This document shows, one piece after another, positions 32,434-41,041 of a DNA stretch of 59,686 nucleotides; the stretch's first letter is position 1, and every line of letters starts with the position of its first letter. The stretch lies in contig JALHRJ010000025.1 in assembly GCA_022841475.1 (NCBI GenBank), positions 1 to 59,686 on the forward strand. The letters are read 5' to 3'. Below the pieces are notes generated by a model. It was given only the letters and a program-made list of their open reading frames with translations, did no database searches and was not told the origin of the DNA. Position numbers and translations under genes: made by a program. The stretch is from Cyclobacteriaceae bacterium (GTDB taxonomy: Bacteria; Bacteroidota; Bacteroidia; Cytophagales; Cyclobacteriaceae).

Positions 32434-33507
32434 ATGCCTAGCTCGGTGAATATACCTGATCTGATTAACCGTGTCCTTAGTTCTGGTCCTACAGGACTTG
32501 GAACCAAGACAACTAATATAGCGGCTATCCTCAATCGACCGGACCAAGAATCTGATACTGAACTAAGGCATCGGGAACCTTACCGCGACAATGTAGCACT
32601 CGGAGAAGAACTAAATAGTAGGTTGATTACGTGGGCAGAAAGTATCAGGCTTTATGAAGGGCATATTGACTATCTGAGAAAATGTAATTTCGGCCGTTAC
32701 GTTATGCTAACCTATGCGTTCTCGGAAGATCGCGAACGCCTCTTCATGGCAGGACAAGCCATGCTTGCCCTTTTTGGATTGGACGATTATTTCGTTGATG
32801 ACAAACGGGCTGGTTCTACCTTGGATATGGTGGGTAGGAACCTATCGCTATGTATGTCAGCGATCGACCAACCCTACCTTACGCCAAAATATGATGCCGC
32901 CACCAACAAAGGTCTCAGTGAACATGCCGTCCATATAGCCTTGCGTGAGTACATAGCCAAGACAGCAAAATATGGTACTCCCCAGCAGGTAGCCAGGGTT
33001 CGCCATGAAGACATGTGCTTATTTGTGGCCATGTGCCAGGAGTCCAGTTGGCGGGTCAATAAGATGATCGCCCCGGTCTGGGAATACCTCGGAGGCCGGC
33101 AAATGAATGGTTTTACCCCTTGCTTGACCATGATTGATATTGTAGATGGATATGAACTGCCGCACAACATCTACTCCATGCCCAACGTCCGAAAAGTAGT
33201 GAAGCTTGCTGGTTTAATATGTGTGATGGTTAACGACCTGGTCTCTACGGAAAAGGAAGAAGAGGCGGGTGTACACCAGTTTGGTATCCGGGAGGCCATC
33301 CAGAAAGAGGAAGGATGCAGTTTCCAGGAAGCACATAAAATGGGTGTTCGGTTGCATAATGATTTGCTAAGGATATTTGAAAATGAGGCGAGTGAGTTGA
33401 TGGTATATGCCACCCCTGAACTCCGCAGGTACCTGATTGGTCTGGAAGCCTGGATAGCCGGCAGCCATTTGTGGCACACCAGTAGCGAAAGGTACAGCAG
33501 CAATTGA
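32434..33507 (+). CDS. Type I terpene cyclase, 2-methylisoborneol-synthase-like, predicted encapsulin cargo
   Basis: A 357-residue protein. Residues 1-45 are flexible and carry SGPTGLGT (17-24), close to the GPTG-x-GT word I recall in the disordered tails of actinobacterial 2-methylisoborneol synthases. The cyclase domain has DDYFVDD (117-123) as the Asp-rich metal motif, VWEYLGGRQMNGFTPC and DIVDGYELPHN, the NSE triad NDLVSTEKE (267-275) and the C-terminal RY pair (353-354). It should ionise a prenyl diphosphate through three magnesium ions. It begins 8 bp after the shell gene. No prenyl-diphosphate C-methyltransferase lies near, so the product may not be 2-methylisoborneol. It appears slightly more GC-rich than its neighbours. 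Confidence 0.9.
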   Translation: MPSSVNIPDLINRVLSSGPTGLGTKTTNIAAILNRPDQESDTELRHREPYRDNVALGEELNSRLITWAESIRLYEGHIDYLRKCNFGRYVMLTYAFSEDRERLFMAGQAMLALFGLDDYFVDDKRAGSTLDMVGRNLSLCMSAIDQPYLTPKYDAATNKGLSEHAVHIALREYIAKTAKYGTPQQVARVRHEDMCLFVAMCQESSWRVNKMIAPVWEYLGGRQMNGFTPCLTMIDIVDGYELPHNIYSMPNVRKVVKLAGLICVMVNDLVSTEKEEEAGVHQFGIREAIQKEEGCSFQEAHKMGVRLHNDLLRIFENEASELMVYATPELRRYLIGLEAWIAGSHLWHTSSERYSSN

Positions 33508-33571
33508 AAAGAGTCCTTTCTTCATCCCTCCTCCTTCAAACCCTTGCCGATGTCTTTAAACGAAAGTAAGG

Positions 33572-34309
33572 TTACCAGCCTAACTTCAACCCTTGCTTCA
33601 GCGCCCTGGCATATTTCTTCTTATCAAAACGATACAAGAAAGGTGCCTTATGAGCACCACCTGTTTTGCGTTCCTTTAACCGTTCTAAAATTCCAATCGC
33701 CAGCATTCGCTTTTGAAAATTCCTGCGATCCAGTTCATCATCCAGAATGGTTTCATACAATCGTTGCAACTCGGGCATCGTAAATTTCTCTGGTAAGAGA
33801 TTATATCCAACAGGATGATCATTCAAATCCAGGCGTAGGGATTCAAGTGCTTTATCCATAATTAGTTTATGATCGTAAATCAGGGCTGGAACTTTATCGA
33901 TATCCCACCACCGGCATTCATTACTCAGGATATCCGGTTGTGGATTTACTTTCGAAAATTCTACGAGGGCATAATAGCCAATGGAAATGAATCGTTTGTT
34001 TATCCAGCTCTTAGTGTCAGGAAGTTTCTTTCCCTTTTCTCGTTTAGGATCTCCAAACGTGTGGAATTGTTGAAGGTAAATATTATCGAGTCCGGTGCGT
34101 TCTTGCAAAATCCGTATGGCCGAATCATCCACCGACTCATCATGCTTCACAAAGCCGCCCGGCAAACACCAGGGGCCATCCCTCCATTTAAGCAAGAGTA
34201 CCTTGAGTTGGTCTTCGTGAAAGCCGAATATCACACAATCCACTGAGATGTGGGGTAGAAATATCTGATCGCCCCGATTATAAAAGTCCTTTAAAAGCTT
34301 CGAATCCAT
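33572..34309 (-). CDS. Nudix-fold transcriptional regulator (NrtR/AraR-like), hydrolase probably inactive
   Basis: A 245-residue protein with an N-terminal Nudix fold (about 15-150) and a C-terminal winged-helix region (about 165-245: LPEKFTMPELQRLYETIL, FQKRMLAIGILERL, GAHKAPFLYRFDKKKY). The Nudix box is GGFVKHDESVDDSAIRILQE followed by RTGL: of the canonical GX5EX7REUXEEXGU pattern, two Glu positions are Ile67 and Arg71. Catalysis is therefore unlikely, as in Nudix-derived regulators that sense ADP-ribose or sugars. It is divergent from the tandem GH3 genes (139-bp spacer), which it may control; the encapsulin pair lies downstream and convergent. Confidence 0.85.
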   Translation of the reverse strand: MDSKLLKDFYNRGDQIFLPHISVDCVIFGFHEDQLKVLLLKWRDGPWCLPGGFVKHDESVDDSAIRILQERTGLDNIYLQQFHTFGDPKREKGKKLPDTKSWINKRFISIGYYALVEFSKVNPQPDILSNECRWWDIDKVPALIYDHKLIMDKALESLRLDLNDHPVGYNLLPEKFTMPELQRLYETILDDELDRRNFQKRMLAIGILERLKERKTGGAHKAPFLYRFDKKKYARALKQGLKLGW

Positions 34310-34378
34310 AGTATTTATTCAACCTGCCACTATCCACTAAGGAATCGGTCGAATTCTTTTGGCAATCTATAGAGTCTT

Positions 34379-34425
34379 CTTGAAAAGTCAATGCAAAATC
34401 AATACTATTGTGTGTTTTTTACACA
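34379..34425 (+). promoter_or_regulatory. Possible promoter and operator-like palindrome before GH3
   Basis: CTTG at 34379-34382 and TACTATTG at 34403-34410 approximate the Bacteroidota -33 (TTTG) and -7 (TAnnTTTG) boxes with a 20-base spacer; the -7 box has one mismatch. TGTGT and ACACA (34411-34415 and 34421-34425) form a small inverted repeat around the expected transcription start. The GH3 ATG follows at 34449. This is a pattern match by eye with low certainty. Confidence 0.25.
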
Positions 34426-34448
34426 TTGAAAAATCATCTCTTTTTGGT

Positions 34449-36428
34449 ATGAAAAAAGTATTCAAAGCACTCCTCTACATTGTATTGACATTGGTAGTCT
34501 TAATTATTGGTGGGTTTCTTTACTTGTATATTTCTTCCAGTAGTACATCTAAAAATAATATGACTGAACTGGGTCCTGAAGCTCCTACCCTGTTGATTGA
34601 CAGCCAACCGTATCGTGATCTCAATAAAAACGGAAAACTCGATGTCTACGAAGACTATCGTCAACCCGTAGAAGCGAGAGTAAATGACCTGCTTAGTCAA
34701 ATGAACATCGAAGAAAAAGCAGGTCTCATGTTCATCACCATGACCGCCATTGGTAATGTGGGTGAACTCAGCGAAACAAAAACCATCACGAATCCATACG
34801 GGCTTCCCTTCGAATCCAATTCGACCCTGGTCGTAAAAAAGAAAATGAATCACGTTAACACGCTTCAATCTCCTGAACCCAAAGCGTTGGTGATATGGAA
34901 TAACAACATCCAGAAATTAGCAGAGCGCACGCGGCTGGGTATTCCGGTTACACACGCTACTGACCCAAGACATGGTGTACCCAATGCACCCGGTGCAAGT
35001 ATCTTTACGCCTTACTTTTCCAAGTGGTGCTCTTATCCGGGTTTTGCCGCCATCGGTGATACGGTGTTGATGCGCGAGTTTGGTGATATCGCGCGACAAG
35101 AATATTTAGCAGTAGGCTATCGCCTTACTTTATCACCCATGGCAGACCTTGCGACTGAACCACGCTGGTGGCGAACTAATGGAACCTTTGGTGAAGACGC
35201 AGAAATGTCAGCAAAACTTACCAAGGCCTATATCGTAGGTTTTCAGGGTGATAGCATCACTAACCAAAGTGTTGAGTGTATGGTAAAACATTTTAGTGGC
35301 GGTGGCCCGCAGGAAGATGGAATAGATTCTCACTTCCCTCCTGGCAGACAATCTTATCCGGGAAATAACTTCGATTATCATTTGATTCCCTTTGAGAAGG
35401 GAGCATTTCCGGCCAACGTTGCACAAGTCATGCCCTACTATGGAATACCTGTTGGGCAGACCAGTGAAGATGTCGGGTTTAGTTACAACAAAGAGATCAT
35501 CACGGGAATGCTAAGAGAGAAATATCATTTCGATGGCATTGTATGTACCGATTGGGGACTCGTTACTGATCAGAATATTCTTTGGATGGAAGGCAAACCT
35601 GCCTCGGCACATGGTGTGGAACATCTCACGGAAATTGAACGCGTGAAAAAAATTATTGATGCCGGTTGCGATATGTTTGGTGGCGAAGCTATTCCCGATT
35701 TAGTAGTTGAATTGGTGAAGTCAGGCCAAATCAGTGAAGAGAGAATTAACATTTCCGCCAAGCGAATTTTGAGAGAGAAATTTAAACTCGGGCTGTTTGA
35801 CAATCCCTACCTTACGGAAGAAGGCATTTCAGTTTTTGAGAATGAGCTGTTCGAGGAAAAAGGTCGTGAATCACAACGCAGGTCTCTCGTACTGTTGAAA
35901 AATGAAAATAACATTCTTCCGTTAGCAAAAACCACAAAAGTTTACCTGCAAGGATTTAATGAAGAAGAGTCAAAGAAGTGTGCAGGGGCAACAACTGAAA
36001 TAAAGAATGCCGATGTAATTATTCTAAAACTGAATGCTCCTTATGATCCTGATGCAGCGCGATATTTAGTCGAGAAAATATTTCATCAGGGCAGCCTGGA
36101 ATTTTCACCGAAAGAAAAGGATGAACTACTAAAACTGATTCAAACAAAACCTACCATTACGGTGATGAATCTGGAACGTCCTGCTGTGTTTCCAGAAATC
36201 AATGCAGCCAGCAAAGCTGTGATTGGAGATTTCAGCAGCCAGGATGACATCATACTGGATTTGATCTTTGGCCAATTCACACCCACCGGCAAACTTCCTT
36301 TTGAGTTACCTTCTTCAATGGAAGCAGTCTTAAATCAATATGAAGATATGCCGTACGATTCGAAAGATCCTCTTTATCCATACGGATTCGGGCTTACCTA
36401 CAACGAAAAAATAAATACTAATCGCTAA
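34449..36428 (+). CDS. GH3 family glycoside hydrolase, membrane-anchored
   Basis: About 659 residues from the ATG at 34449 (MKKVFKALLYIVLTLVVLII, a membrane anchor); a TTG-started longer frame is less likely. An EF-hand-like loop DLNKNGKLDVYED precedes the TIM barrel. GH3 landmarks are GIPVTHATDPRHGV, LSPMADLATEPRWWRTNGTFGED, CMVKHFSGGGPQEDG and the nucleophile Asp in GIVCTDWGL. The C-terminal alpha/beta sandwich contains SLVLLKNENNILPL, and the chain ends YPYGFGLTY. It is a beta-glycosidase-like exo-enzyme of unknown sugar preference. A second GH3 follows after 6 bp. Confidence 0.88.
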   Translation: MKKVFKALLYIVLTLVVLIIGGFLYLYISSSSTSKNNMTELGPEAPTLLIDSQPYRDLNKNGKLDVYEDYRQPVEARVNDLLSQMNIEEKAGLMFITMTAIGNVGELSETKTITNPYGLPFESNSTLVVKKKMNHVNTLQSPEPKALVIWNNNIQKLAERTRLGIPVTHATDPRHGVPNAPGASIFTPYFSKWCSYPGFAAIGDTVLMREFGDIARQEYLAVGYRLTLSPMADLATEPRWWRTNGTFGEDAEMSAKLTKAYIVGFQGDSITNQSVECMVKHFSGGGPQEDGIDSHFPPGRQSYPGNNFDYHLIPFEKGAFPANVAQVMPYYGIPVGQTSEDVGFSYNKEIITGMLREKYHFDGIVCTDWGLVTDQNILWMEGKPASAHGVEHLTEIERVKKIIDAGCDMFGGEAIPDLVVELVKSGQISEERINISAKRILREKFKLGLFDNPYLTEEGISVFENELFEEKGRESQRRSLVLLKNENNILPLAKTTKVYLQGFNEEESKKCAGATTEIKNADVIILKLNAPYDPDAARYLVEKIFHQGSLEFSPKEKDELLKLIQTKPTITVMNLERPAVFPEINAASKAVIGDFSSQDDIILDLIFGQFTPTGKLPFELPSSMEAVLNQYEDMPYDSKDPLYPYGFGLTYNEKINTNR

Positions 36429-36434
36429 CCAATC

Positions 36435-38759
36435 ATGATAAATCAACTCAAACAAATTTCTCTGCTGGCCCTAATATTTGGCCTGTTAGTTAGCTGCGGC
36501 CCCAAGTGGACCGAGACAGAATCGGATGGCATCAAAACGGTAACCAATGAAGGTGGCAAGGTACTTGGGTATTCCACAACATCCGGTGTTACCATTCTCA
36601 CGGTCGATCGCTTAGGATTCAAAGACCTTAACAAAAACGCACAGCTTGATAAGTATGAAGACTGGCGTCTAACTGCGGATGAAAGAGCGAAGGATCTTGC
36701 TTCAAAAATGAGTGTAGAGCAAATTGCGGGGCTGATGTTGTACAGCCGTCACCAATCCATACCTGCAGCAAGTCGTGGCTTTATGGCTGCCAGTTACGGT
36801 GGTAAAGATTTCAAAGAAAGCGGGGCGAAGGCATGGGATTTATCAGACCAGCAAAAAGAATTTCTTACCACCGACAACCTGCGTCACGTACTCATTACTT
36901 CTGTGGAAAGTCCGGAGGTTTCTGCGAAGTGGAATAACAATGCACAAGCATTAGTGGAAGGAATTGGTCTAGGTATTCCCGCCAATAACAGTTCAGACCC
37001 ACGTCATGGCACCAACTCGAGCGAAGAATATAATGAGGGTGCCGGTGGAAATATTTCGATGTGGCCAAGTTCACTGGGATTAGCTGCGACTTTCAATCCA
37101 CAACTGGTAGAAACTTTCGGAAGTATTGCTGGAAAAGAGTATCGTGCCTTGGGAATTGCTACCGCACTCTCACCACAAGTTGACATCTCAACGGACCCGC
37201 GTTGGTATCGCACCAGCGGAACATTTGGGGAAGACCCTGCGCTCTCTACGGATATTGGTCGTGCTTACATCGATGGATTTCAAACTTCAACAGGCGACAA
37301 AGAAATTGCGGATGGCTGGGGATATGAGAGTGTGAATGCCATGGTGAAACATTGGCCAGGTGGTGGATCGGGTGAAGGTGGCCGCGATGCACATTATGGC
37401 GTGGGGAAATATGCGGTGTATCCGGGAAATAATTTTGCTATGCACATGATCCCTTTCACGGAAGGAGCATTTAAGCTAAAAGGAAAAACCGGAATGGCTT
37501 CGGCTGTGATGCCTTACTATACGATCTCCTATAATCAGGATACCAAAAACAATGAGAACGTTGGGAACGCATACAACAAATACATCATTCAGGATTTGTT
37601 GCGCGATAAATATAACTATGATGGCGTAGTGTGTACGGATTGGTTAGTAACAGGTGATGAAACCACGATTGATGTATTTCTCACCGGTAAATCATGGGGC
37701 GTAGAAAGTCTAACAGTTGCTGAACGACATTACAAAGTACTGATGGCAGGTGTTGATCAGTTTGGCGGCAACAATGATATGAAACCGGTGATTGAAGCAT
37801 ACAACATGGGCGTGAAAGAACATGGTGAAGAATTTATGCGAGCTCGTTTTGAGCAGTCAGCCGTGCGTTTGTTAAAAAATATTTTTAGAACCGGGCTATT
37901 TGAAAATCCTTACTTGAATGTGGAGGAAACAAAAGCAACCGTAGGTAAACCTGAATACATGAAGGCGGGTTATGATGCCCAATTAAAATCTGTAGTTCTT
38001 TTAAAAAACAAAGCCAACACATTACCCCTGGAAAAAAATAAAACTGTTTACATACCCAAGAAATTTACTCCGGCAGGAAGAAATTTCCTGGGGATGGAGA
38101 TTCCTGAGAAGCTGGAATATCCGGTAAGCATCGATATTGTTAAAAAATATTTCAATGTAACAGAGAAGCCGGAAGAAGCAGATTTTGCCTTGGTATTTGT
38201 TAGCAGTCCGAATTCCGGAATTGGTTACAGCAGTGAGGAAGCAAAGAAAGGCAGCAATGGTTATGTGCCCATCTCCTTGCAGTATGGTGAATATACTGCT
38301 AAAGAAGCCCGCGAAGTAAGTATAGCAGGTGGCGATCCCTTGGAAAAAACAACTAACCGCAGTTATAAAAACAAAAAGAACAAAGCCATTAATATCACCG
38401 ACCTGGGCATGATTAATGATACCTACAAAAAAATGAAAGGCAAACCCGTCATTGTTTCCATCAACCTGAACACACCGATGATATTTTCTGAATTTGAAAA
38501 AAATGTAAATGGAATTTTAGTTCATTTTGGCGTGCAGGATCAGGCGTTGCTGGACATCCTTACGGGAGCAAGTGAGCCTTCTGCCCTACTGCCTCTACAA
38601 ATGCCGGCCAACATGGAAACAGTAGAAAAACAATTTGAAGATGTACCGCATGATCTGGAGTGCTATGTGGATGACCAGGGTAATAAATATGATTTCGCCT
38701 TTGGTCTGAATTGGAAGGGTGTAATCAATGATGAACGGACAGTGAAGTATAAAAAATAA
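36435..38759 (+). CDS. GH3 family glycoside hydrolase, lipoprotein, paralogue of the preceding gene
   Basis: A 774-residue lipoprotein (LLALIFGLLVSCGP). As in the preceding protein, an EF-hand-like loop (DLNKNAQLDKYEDW) precedes the GH3 barrel: PANNSSDPRHGT, LSPQVDISTDPRWYRTSGTFGED, MVKHWPGGGSGEGGRD and the nucleophile Asp in GVVCTDWLVTGDE. The C-terminal domain has SVVLLKNKANTLPLEKNK, and the chain ends FAFGLNWKG. Similar loops, order and length show that this gene and its neighbour arose by tandem duplication and then diverged. Substrate unknown. It is coupled to its partner by a 6-bp gap. Confidence 0.88.
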   Translation: MINQLKQISLLALIFGLLVSCGPKWTETESDGIKTVTNEGGKVLGYSTTSGVTILTVDRLGFKDLNKNAQLDKYEDWRLTADERAKDLASKMSVEQIAGLMLYSRHQSIPAASRGFMAASYGGKDFKESGAKAWDLSDQQKEFLTTDNLRHVLITSVESPEVSAKWNNNAQALVEGIGLGIPANNSSDPRHGTNSSEEYNEGAGGNISMWPSSLGLAATFNPQLVETFGSIAGKEYRALGIATALSPQVDISTDPRWYRTSGTFGEDPALSTDIGRAYIDGFQTSTGDKEIADGWGYESVNAMVKHWPGGGSGEGGRDAHYGVGKYAVYPGNNFAMHMIPFTEGAFKLKGKTGMASAVMPYYTISYNQDTKNNENVGNAYNKYIIQDLLRDKYNYDGVVCTDWLVTGDETTIDVFLTGKSWGVESLTVAERHYKVLMAGVDQFGGNNDMKPVIEAYNMGVKEHGEEFMRARFEQSAVRLLKNIFRTGLFENPYLNVEETKATVGKPEYMKAGYDAQLKSVVLLKNKANTLPLEKNKTVYIPKKFTPAGRNFLGMEIPEKLEYPVSIDIVKKYFNVTEKPEEADFALVFVSSPNSGIGYSSEEAKKGSNGYVPISLQYGEYTAKEAREVSIAGGDPLEKTTNRSYKNKKNKAINITDLGMINDTYKKMKGKPVIVSINLNTPMIFSEFEKNVNGILVHFGVQDQALLDILTGASEPSALLPLQMPANMETVEKQFEDVPHDLECYVDDQGNKYDFAFGLNWKGVINDERTVKYKK

Positions 38760-38835
38760 AAGGTAAATTTAATTCTTGTCAGTCTGAGCTGGATGAAGGC
38801 TAGATAAAACCTATCATAAATAAAATATTAAAAAT

Positions 38836-39774
38836 ATGATCAACCGCAGAAAATTTATTCAAAACACAGGTGCATTAGCGTTGGGTGGATTAGCAATCAC
38901 TCAGACTACATCGGCAATGTCAGCATTCAGTAAAATAAGTATTGCTTTACCTAAGACATACGGAGTTCAATTATACACCGTAACGAACGCGATGGATACT
39001 GACCTGGATGCAACCTTAAAACGTGTTGCCGAAATTGGTTATACCGATTTAGAAACTGCCTTCAGTCGCAAAGGCGGATTCTACGGATTAAAGCCAAAAG
39101 AATTTGCTGACAAAGCGAAAGGATATGGACTTGCATGGAGAGCACATCATATCGGTGGTGCACCCTTCAGAATGCCAGCCAATGCTCAACCACGCCTGGA
39201 TGCGAATGGCAATCCCATCGTGTTGCCCAAAATGTTAAACCTGCGCGATAACTATCAGGAAGCAGTGGACTTAGCGGCAGAAGGCGGAGTGAAATTTTTA
39301 GTTTGTGCCAGCACGCCCATTGATACGTTGGATGATATAAAACTATCCATCGAAACATTTAATAAGACTGGAGAAGCATGCAAGAAAGCAGGAATCGGTT
39401 TTGCCTTTCACAATCACACCAAAGAGTTTGACCGTATCGGAGGCAAAGTTCCTTACGAAATGTTTTTATCAGAAGTACCTGCCGACCTGATGAAGATGGA
39501 GTTGGATTTAGGCTGGGCCACCAAAGCCGGTACTGATCCGCTTGAATTATTCAAGAAACATCCTGGAAGATTTCCACTATGGCATGTGAAGGACCTTGAC
39601 CGTGTTACCCAGAGGCCTGTAGAAATTGGCAAAGGTTACGTAGACCTGAAGCGAATCTTCGAGGCAGCCGATGCCTCTGGAGTACAGCATTTCTTTGTGG
39701 AGCAGGATGCCGCTCCCCAGCCAATGGAAAATATCGCCACCAGCTTTAAAAATCTGAAAGCGCTGATTGGGTAA
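38836..39774 (+). CDS. Tat-exported sugar phosphate isomerase/epimerase-like TIM-barrel protein
   Basis: A 312-residue protein with a twin-arginine leader (INRRKFIQNTGALALGGLAI, ending near TTSAMSAF). The mature part shows the AP2EC TIM barrel: YGVQLYTVTNAMDTDLDATLKRVAEIGYTDLET, LAWRAHHIGG, VKFLVCASTP, GIGFAFHNHTKEFD, LMKMELDLGWATKAG, FPLWHVKDLD and FFVEQDAAPQPME. Metal-binding His/Asp/Glu residues are in place. The export signal makes a periplasmic role likely; the substrate is unknown. It is 76 bp after the GH3 pair and is closed by a strong terminator at 39816-39844. Confidence 0.85.
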   Translation: MINRRKFIQNTGALALGGLAITQTTSAMSAFSKISIALPKTYGVQLYTVTNAMDTDLDATLKRVAEIGYTDLETAFSRKGGFYGLKPKEFADKAKGYGLAWRAHHIGGAPFRMPANAQPRLDANGNPIVLPKMLNLRDNYQEAVDLAAEGGVKFLVCASTPIDTLDDIKLSIETFNKTGEACKKAGIGFAFHNHTKEFDRIGGKVPYEMFLSEVPADLMKMELDLGWATKAGTDPLELFKKHPGRFPLWHVKDLDRVTQRPVEIGKGYVDLKRIFEAADASGVQHFFVEQDAAPQPMENIATSFKNLKALIG

Positions 39775-39815
39775 AGGCGTGAGACCACTCAAAGCGGTAA
39801 GACGCCTCCCATTAA

Positions 39816-39844
39816 AAAATCAGCCGGAATCCCCGGCTGATTTT
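39816..39844 (+). terminator. Intrinsic terminator after the TIM-barrel gene
   Basis: AAAATCAGCCGG and CCGGCTGATTTT form a perfect 12-bp stem with a 5-base loop (aatcc), followed by attttacacc-type T-rich sequence. It lies about 40 bp after the TIM-barrel stop and before the rhaT ATG at 39920. It should end the GH3 transcript and, because of the A-run on the other side, may work in both directions. rhaT therefore needs its own promoter downstream. Confidence 0.87.
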
Positions 39845-39919
39845 ATTTTACACCATGATGGTACAGGATGGCCGGAAGGCTTTATCTCCCTATCTTTCAT
39901 TCACTTTAAATTCTACCTC

Positions 39920-40975
39920 ATGCAAATAATCCTCGGTGTTATTTTCCATTTTATTGGGGGCTTTGCGTCCGGCAGTTTTTACATGCCTTTCAAAAAAGTG
40001 AAAGGCTGGGCGTGGGAAAGTTATTGGATCATCGGTGGAATATTTTCATGGTTGATTGTTCCTCCCCTGGCTGCCTGGTTAACGCTTCCCGGATTTTCAG
40101 ACATCATCCGAAATGCATCGACATCATCCATTCAATACACGGTTCTCTTCGGAGTCCTATGGGGTATTGGCGGTCTTACCTATGGATTAGGTGTGCGCTA
40201 TCTTGGAATGTCATTAGGGAATTCAGTGGTATTGGGTTTTTGCTCTGCCTTTGGTGCGATTGTACCCTCCATATACTATGCGGTTGTTCCCACCGAAGGA
40301 AAAACAAGCATTATTGAAATGATGACAAATACCTGGGGTCAGGTGGTGTTGCTTGGTGTGGCACTTTGTCTTCTGGGAATCTACATCAGTGGTCGCGCAG
40401 GTGTCATGAAAGAAAAAGAATTGCCCGAAGAGGACAAGAAAAAAAGTGTGGCTGAATTTAGTCTCATGAAAGGGCTTGCTGTTGCCATCGCATCGGGAAT
40501 CCTGAGTTCATGTTTTAATTTTGGTATCGAAGCTGGCAAACCTATGGCGGATACAGCCGTGAGCATGGGATTGAATCCATTGTTTCAAAATAACGTGACG
40601 TACGTAGTTTTACTTTGGGGCGGACTCACCACCAATTTTATCTGGTGCATGATTCTAAATGCACGCAACAATACTTATGGTGACTACACCAACAAAAAAA
40701 GTCCACTTACAAAAAATTATATATTCTCTGCGTTGGCAGGCACCACCTGGTTCATGCAATTCTTCTTTTACGGAATGGGCGAAAGTAAACTAGGCAACGG
40801 AGCCAGTTCATGGATTCTTCACATGGCCTTCATTATCCTCATCGCCAACGGCTGGGGAATCTATTTGAAAGAATGGAAAGGGGTAAGTAAGAAAACAAAA
40901 ACCACCATCATACTGGGAATCTCAACCATCATTCTCTCGGTATTGGTAGTGGGATATGGTAATGCAATAAAATAA
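39920..40975 (+). CDS. rhaT: L-rhamnose/H+ symporter RhaT
   Basis: About 351 residues from the ATG at 39920 (MQIILGVIFHFIGGFASGSFYMPFKKVKGW...); a longer frame back to 39767 would run through the terminator and is rejected. About ten hydrophobic helices are visible, with the family blocks GSFYMPFKKVKGWAWESYW, LFGVLWGIGGLTYGLGVRYLGMSLGNS and GLAVAIASGILSSCFNFG. RhaT imports L-rhamnose with a proton across the inner membrane. A TATCTTTC word at 39891-39898 could be the -7 box of its promoter (weak). It heads the rhamnose catabolic cluster; only a palindromic repeat separates it from the next gene. Confidence 0.92.
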   Translation: MQIILGVIFHFIGGFASGSFYMPFKKVKGWAWESYWIIGGIFSWLIVPPLAAWLTLPGFSDIIRNASTSSIQYTVLFGVLWGIGGLTYGLGVRYLGMSLGNSVVLGFCSAFGAIVPSIYYAVVPTEGKTSIIEMMTNTWGQVVLLGVALCLLGIYISGRAGVMKEKELPEEDKKKSVAEFSLMKGLAVAIASGILSSCFNFGIEAGKPMADTAVSMGLNPLFQNNVTYVVLLWGGLTTNFIWCMILNARNNTYGDYTNKKSPLTKNYIFSALAGTTWFMQFFFYGMGESKLGNGASSWILHMAFIILIANGWGIYLKEWKGVSKKTKTTIILGISTIILSVLVVGYGNAIK

Positions 40976-40983
40976 AAACTCAT

Positions 40984-41026
40984 CACGAGCCCCTCTCCAT
41001 TGGGAGAGGGGTTGGGGTGAGGGATC
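40984..41026. repeat. Short GC-rich palindromic repeat before the aldolase/dehydrogenase gene
   Basis: The sequence cacgagcccctctccattgg and gagaggggttggggtgaggg fold as CCCCTCTCC against GGAGAGGGG with a short loop. It shares the CCCCTCTCC word with the repeats at 4005-4067 and 24496-24587 and looks like a smaller member of the family. It fills the 66-bp gap between rhaT and the next gene; no T-run follows, so read-through is likely. Confidence 0.75.
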
Positions 41027-41041
41027 AAACACAATAACAAA

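Noticed and set aside
39767..39919. N-terminal extension of RhaT by 51 codons
   Set aside because: It begins with TTG, passes through a strong terminator hairpin and gives a polar leader foreign to RhaT; the ATG at 39920 opens the normal first helix.
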